A stretch of DNA of 64,000 nt from contig CM023457.1 of assembly GCA_013339765.2 (NCBI GenBank), positions 60,133,355 to 60,197,354 of the forward strand, given 5' to 3'. A model generated the notes under the pieces. It was given only the letters and a program-made list of their open reading frames with translations. It searched no databases and was not told the DNA's origin. The stretch's first letter is position 1. Each line of letters starts with the position of its first letter. Source of the stretch: Haemaphysalis longicornis. Taxonomy: Eukaryota > Arthropoda > Arachnida > Ixodida > Ixodidae. Below, piece after piece: positions 61,256-64,000 of this stretch. The translations under genes and the position numbers were made by a program.

Positions 61256-62400
61256 CTCGCGCATGCGCAGCACGGCTCTCCAGGAGCCACGCGAAAGTGC
61301 TCAACATCGGCCAGTGTTGCTCACGCTACAAAACAAGCTCGCTCGCTACACCCCTCCGAGCACCGCTGTCATACCGACGGCACCCCTTCTGGAGGAGTCG
61401 TTCCTTGTTCGCCTCCGCTCACATCCTCGATTCCGGCGACATTCCTGGATGCCCAAATTCTCCTCGCTTTCTTCCATTATACCGGGAAGCAAATCTGAAT
61501 AGGCTGGCGGGGACGTAAATTGTAACAGGCCAAAGCTGTGGTTTTGTTACAGTCGTCTTCCAGTTTTCGACGTCCACATTACACATTAGAGGGGCTCAAT
61601 TGTGGCTACCCCCCTCCCTTTACCAAGGGGCTGGTACCCGCGGACCAGGGCCCCCCTTAGCGACGCCACTCGGCGAGTAGCGGTATCTTGCGCAGTGCAC
61701 GTCAACCACACTCCGGCGCAAAATGCCGGAGGCTGACTTTCCCGCACAGCTAGTATCACGCTGGGAAAGACAGCTTGCCGAGTTTGTGCTGCTGCTCCAC
61801 TTCATTGGTTAAGAAAACGCAAAGGAAAAAGCGCAAGCACTTCATTTGCGAGGAAATGGCTTTCGTACATAATCGATATACGAGTGCTGTGTTTATTTTC
61901 CCGGCGTTAAAAGTCATCGAACATGTTGCAACGCAATTAGCAATGACAGTTTTTTTTAACAACCATTGAGTTCAGGGCACCCCTGGTGGCCGCTAGTGAG
62001 AACGAGCTCCGTTACATATGCATGTTAATCTTCACCCACATGTGAAGCTCTCCACTGACCGCTGCTGCAGTATTTACGGAAGAAAGATGTAAAGTGGCCC
62101 TCGACTGCTCGCCCAGATGGAAGAGAGGGTTTTAGCGTAGCTGGCAGCGTATACGTACGTATACGCTATGCTAGCAGCGGCGGGTACTGGGACAGCTCAC
62201 TGCACTGTGCCCTTGCGCGCTTGCGCAGCTTGGTGCCGGTATCCGCCATATGCCGAAACGCTCGACCCCACTTCCAACGGCTAAATCGTGCCTGGAATTC
62301 GTAGACAAAATGTAGACAGAATACGCCTTGTGGCTAAGTCAACTTTCTCGAGAGTGCTCTGTAGCATCTCAATCGAATGTAGACATTGTAAAAAAAATCA
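61256..62400. other. No gene recognised
   Basis: Repeat-like sequence; contains a near-palindrome around 62143-62175 (GTATACGTACGTATAC). Confidence 0.35.
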
Positions 62401-62710
62401 CACTACATTCCCGTGAAAATGGAAAGAGCATTTCTAGCAAGAAATCATAATTTCCGGCTTCATTTCTGACTAGATTATTAAATTCTAGCTGGAATCGGCA
62501 GCTCCTAACTAGAAAAAAATCTTAGACTAGCTAGAGACAATTATTTCCAGCCTGCGGGTTTTTTTTTCCCTTGTGGCTGGACTGACAAATGCCAGCTGGA
62601 AGTAAATCTCAATCCAGCTAGAAATGAACTACAAACTGAATTTCTAGCCAGAAATTCTACTGTTTCTAGCTAGAGGAAATTTCTGGTTCAATAATCCAGC
62701 TAGAAAATAC
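62400..62710. repeat. Cluster of TTTCTAGC/GCTAGAAA motifs
   Basis: About a dozen copies of TTTCTAGCT, CTAGCTAGA, CCAGCTAGAAA and close variants lie on both strands within 300 bp. Confidence 0.6.
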
Positions 62711-64000
62711 ATATATTTTCATATCGTTAAAGCGACACTTTAATTGATTACACCGAGTTTCATTCTTGTCATAATTAGTACCCCGCACAGTTGTGAGCAG
62801 TTGGGAATTCCCGTCTGCAGTACAAACAGTATGAACGTAAGTTTGTATGAGGGGGATGGGTGTTTGTTACAGAAAACGGCTGTAACTCGTGTTTCATCGG
62901 AACTACGCCGGCGCAGGTTGGTTGTGACGTTGTGCAGCGGGAAGCTCCGGCTCAGCAGGGACGTATTATGGATAACTATATCAGTCGCAGTTTTGATACA
63001 AATAACGCGACACATCCGCTCGAGCCGCCAATCACGTCTACACCGCCGGCCGGCAACGACCAACTGTTTCGTGCATTGCGCGGCCCGGCAAATCGGGGTT
63101 TGTCTCGTAATGCTAGCCAATGAGATCGAAACACCTTCGCTGCGTACAAACCGCCACTATATGAATTGTTCGGCCCGCCAATCCTTATTGTTTTATTCGA
63201 AATTTCGCTTGACGTATATACTTACCATCTTCCTCAAAATGGCGCTGCACTGTGCACGTACACTTCCGCAATCTGACGTTTTTTCTCAATTTTCGTACCG
63301 TGTCGCTACACACGCGCGTGCCTTTACATTGGCTTTCTGGCGCAACGCTGAAGCGATGCAAGAAAGCATTGAGCACATGAAGAAGCAGGAACTATATCGT
63401 TTGTGGGGCGGGGGCTCGAATGACATTCAAGCAAATTAAGTCCATCAACTTTGTTAAATATAAACAAACGGTTTGAAATTAGGCTTTCTTTTTGACCTAT
63501 TAAAACGAAACACGCAAGAGATCACAGCGTATCAGTGCAATTTGCTTTCGTCAGTGCAGTTTTTCAATTGAACATCGGCAGTATTCCACGTCCAAAGCCT
63601 AACTGAGCTGTAGCGAAAATCTACCCAAGAAATACGTATAAAAATATCTGCCGACGTCACAAAATAAATGGCGGTGGCAACTAAAAAAAAATTTGCAAAG
63701 AAAATTTTGCCATCCAGTGAAGCACAGTTACAAGCCTCTCTTCAAGCGAAGATACTCAGGCAACGAAATCAAACTTGTGTAGTATAATTTGTGCAATCTC
63801 CTTTAATAGTGTTCTTCATACAATGCCTTCAAACAGTGTTAATTTGAACTGAGATCAAGGACTACAGTCATTTTTAATTTGCCGGCAAAAGAGTGGTCAA
63901 CAAGCATTCAGCATGGTGTCGACGGTCCCACACTTTAGCTTACAATTATATCTAGTGAATTAGATTTTTTTTCCCATTCGTTAATACGTAAATCTAATAC
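62711..64000. other. No supported gene
   Basis: A 231-codon open frame (62744-63439, plus) has no recognised motif, begins beside a TTAAAGCGACAC MITE-like end and has cysteine/serine-rich shadow-like composition. The rest is AT-rich. Confidence 0.35.

Noticed and set aside
62744..63439. 231-codon open frame
   Set aside because: No domain or family motif, no splice or promoter support, and it begins beside a MITE-like end. Probably chance.

Overview
This is eukaryotic nuclear DNA. It has spliced genes with long introns and dense decayed transposable elements, and it lacks any bacterial operon layout. The mix of repeats suggests a chelicerate, most likely a hard tick: tRNA-derived SINEs, RTE and RNase H-bearing LINEs, a Penelope-like GIY-YIG remnant, Ty3/gypsy pol, many TTAA-flanked MITEs and many simple-repeat tails. 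The species is inferred from this style and was not tested.

The main gene is on the minus strand and runs from about 42,216 down to 3,356. I could place 23 coding exons by matching splice sites and codon phase. They encode a secreted-then-anchored (type I) membrane protein of about 975 residues. In order it has a signal peptide, a long extracellular part that resembles the LolA-like/ESP9 proteins of arthropods and nematodes, four cysteine-rich PAN/Apple-like modules, one transmembrane helix and a short basic tail. One intron uses a GC donor and one splice donor is perfectly duplicated. Two places (exon 22, and exons 14 to 15) need one-base corrections to read through, so the copy is either damaged or carries assembly indels.

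The introns of this gene hold most of the transposon material from 3.5 to 42 kb. They include an RTE LINE 3' end (22.2 to 22.6 kb), a Ty3/gypsy pol fragment (26.6 to 28.9 kb), three RNase H LINE fragments (30.9, 38.2 and 39.8 kb), several MITEs, a 63-bp hairpin minisatellite and large palindromes. Every oriented retroelement there lies antisense to the host gene.

The first 2.4 kb hold one probable plus-strand coding segment (about 910 to 1376) of unknown function. From 42.3 to 64 kb I see no convincing host gene. That stretch holds a LINE split by a TTAA MITE (44.0 to 46.0 kb), a Penelope-like remnant (47.6 kb), tRNA-like SINE units (43, 49, 57.7, 58.4 and 59.1 kb), further TTAA MITEs (51 to 53 kb), a pogo-like element (59.5 to 60.1 kb), an RTE reverse transcriptase fragment with an inverted copy of part of itself (60.7 to 61.3 kb), and long microsatellites.

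The cleanest molecular histories are two TTAA MITE insertions. One has its empty site preserved in the neighbouring tandem repeat copy. The other interrupts a LINE 3' end exactly ahead of its poly(A) signal.
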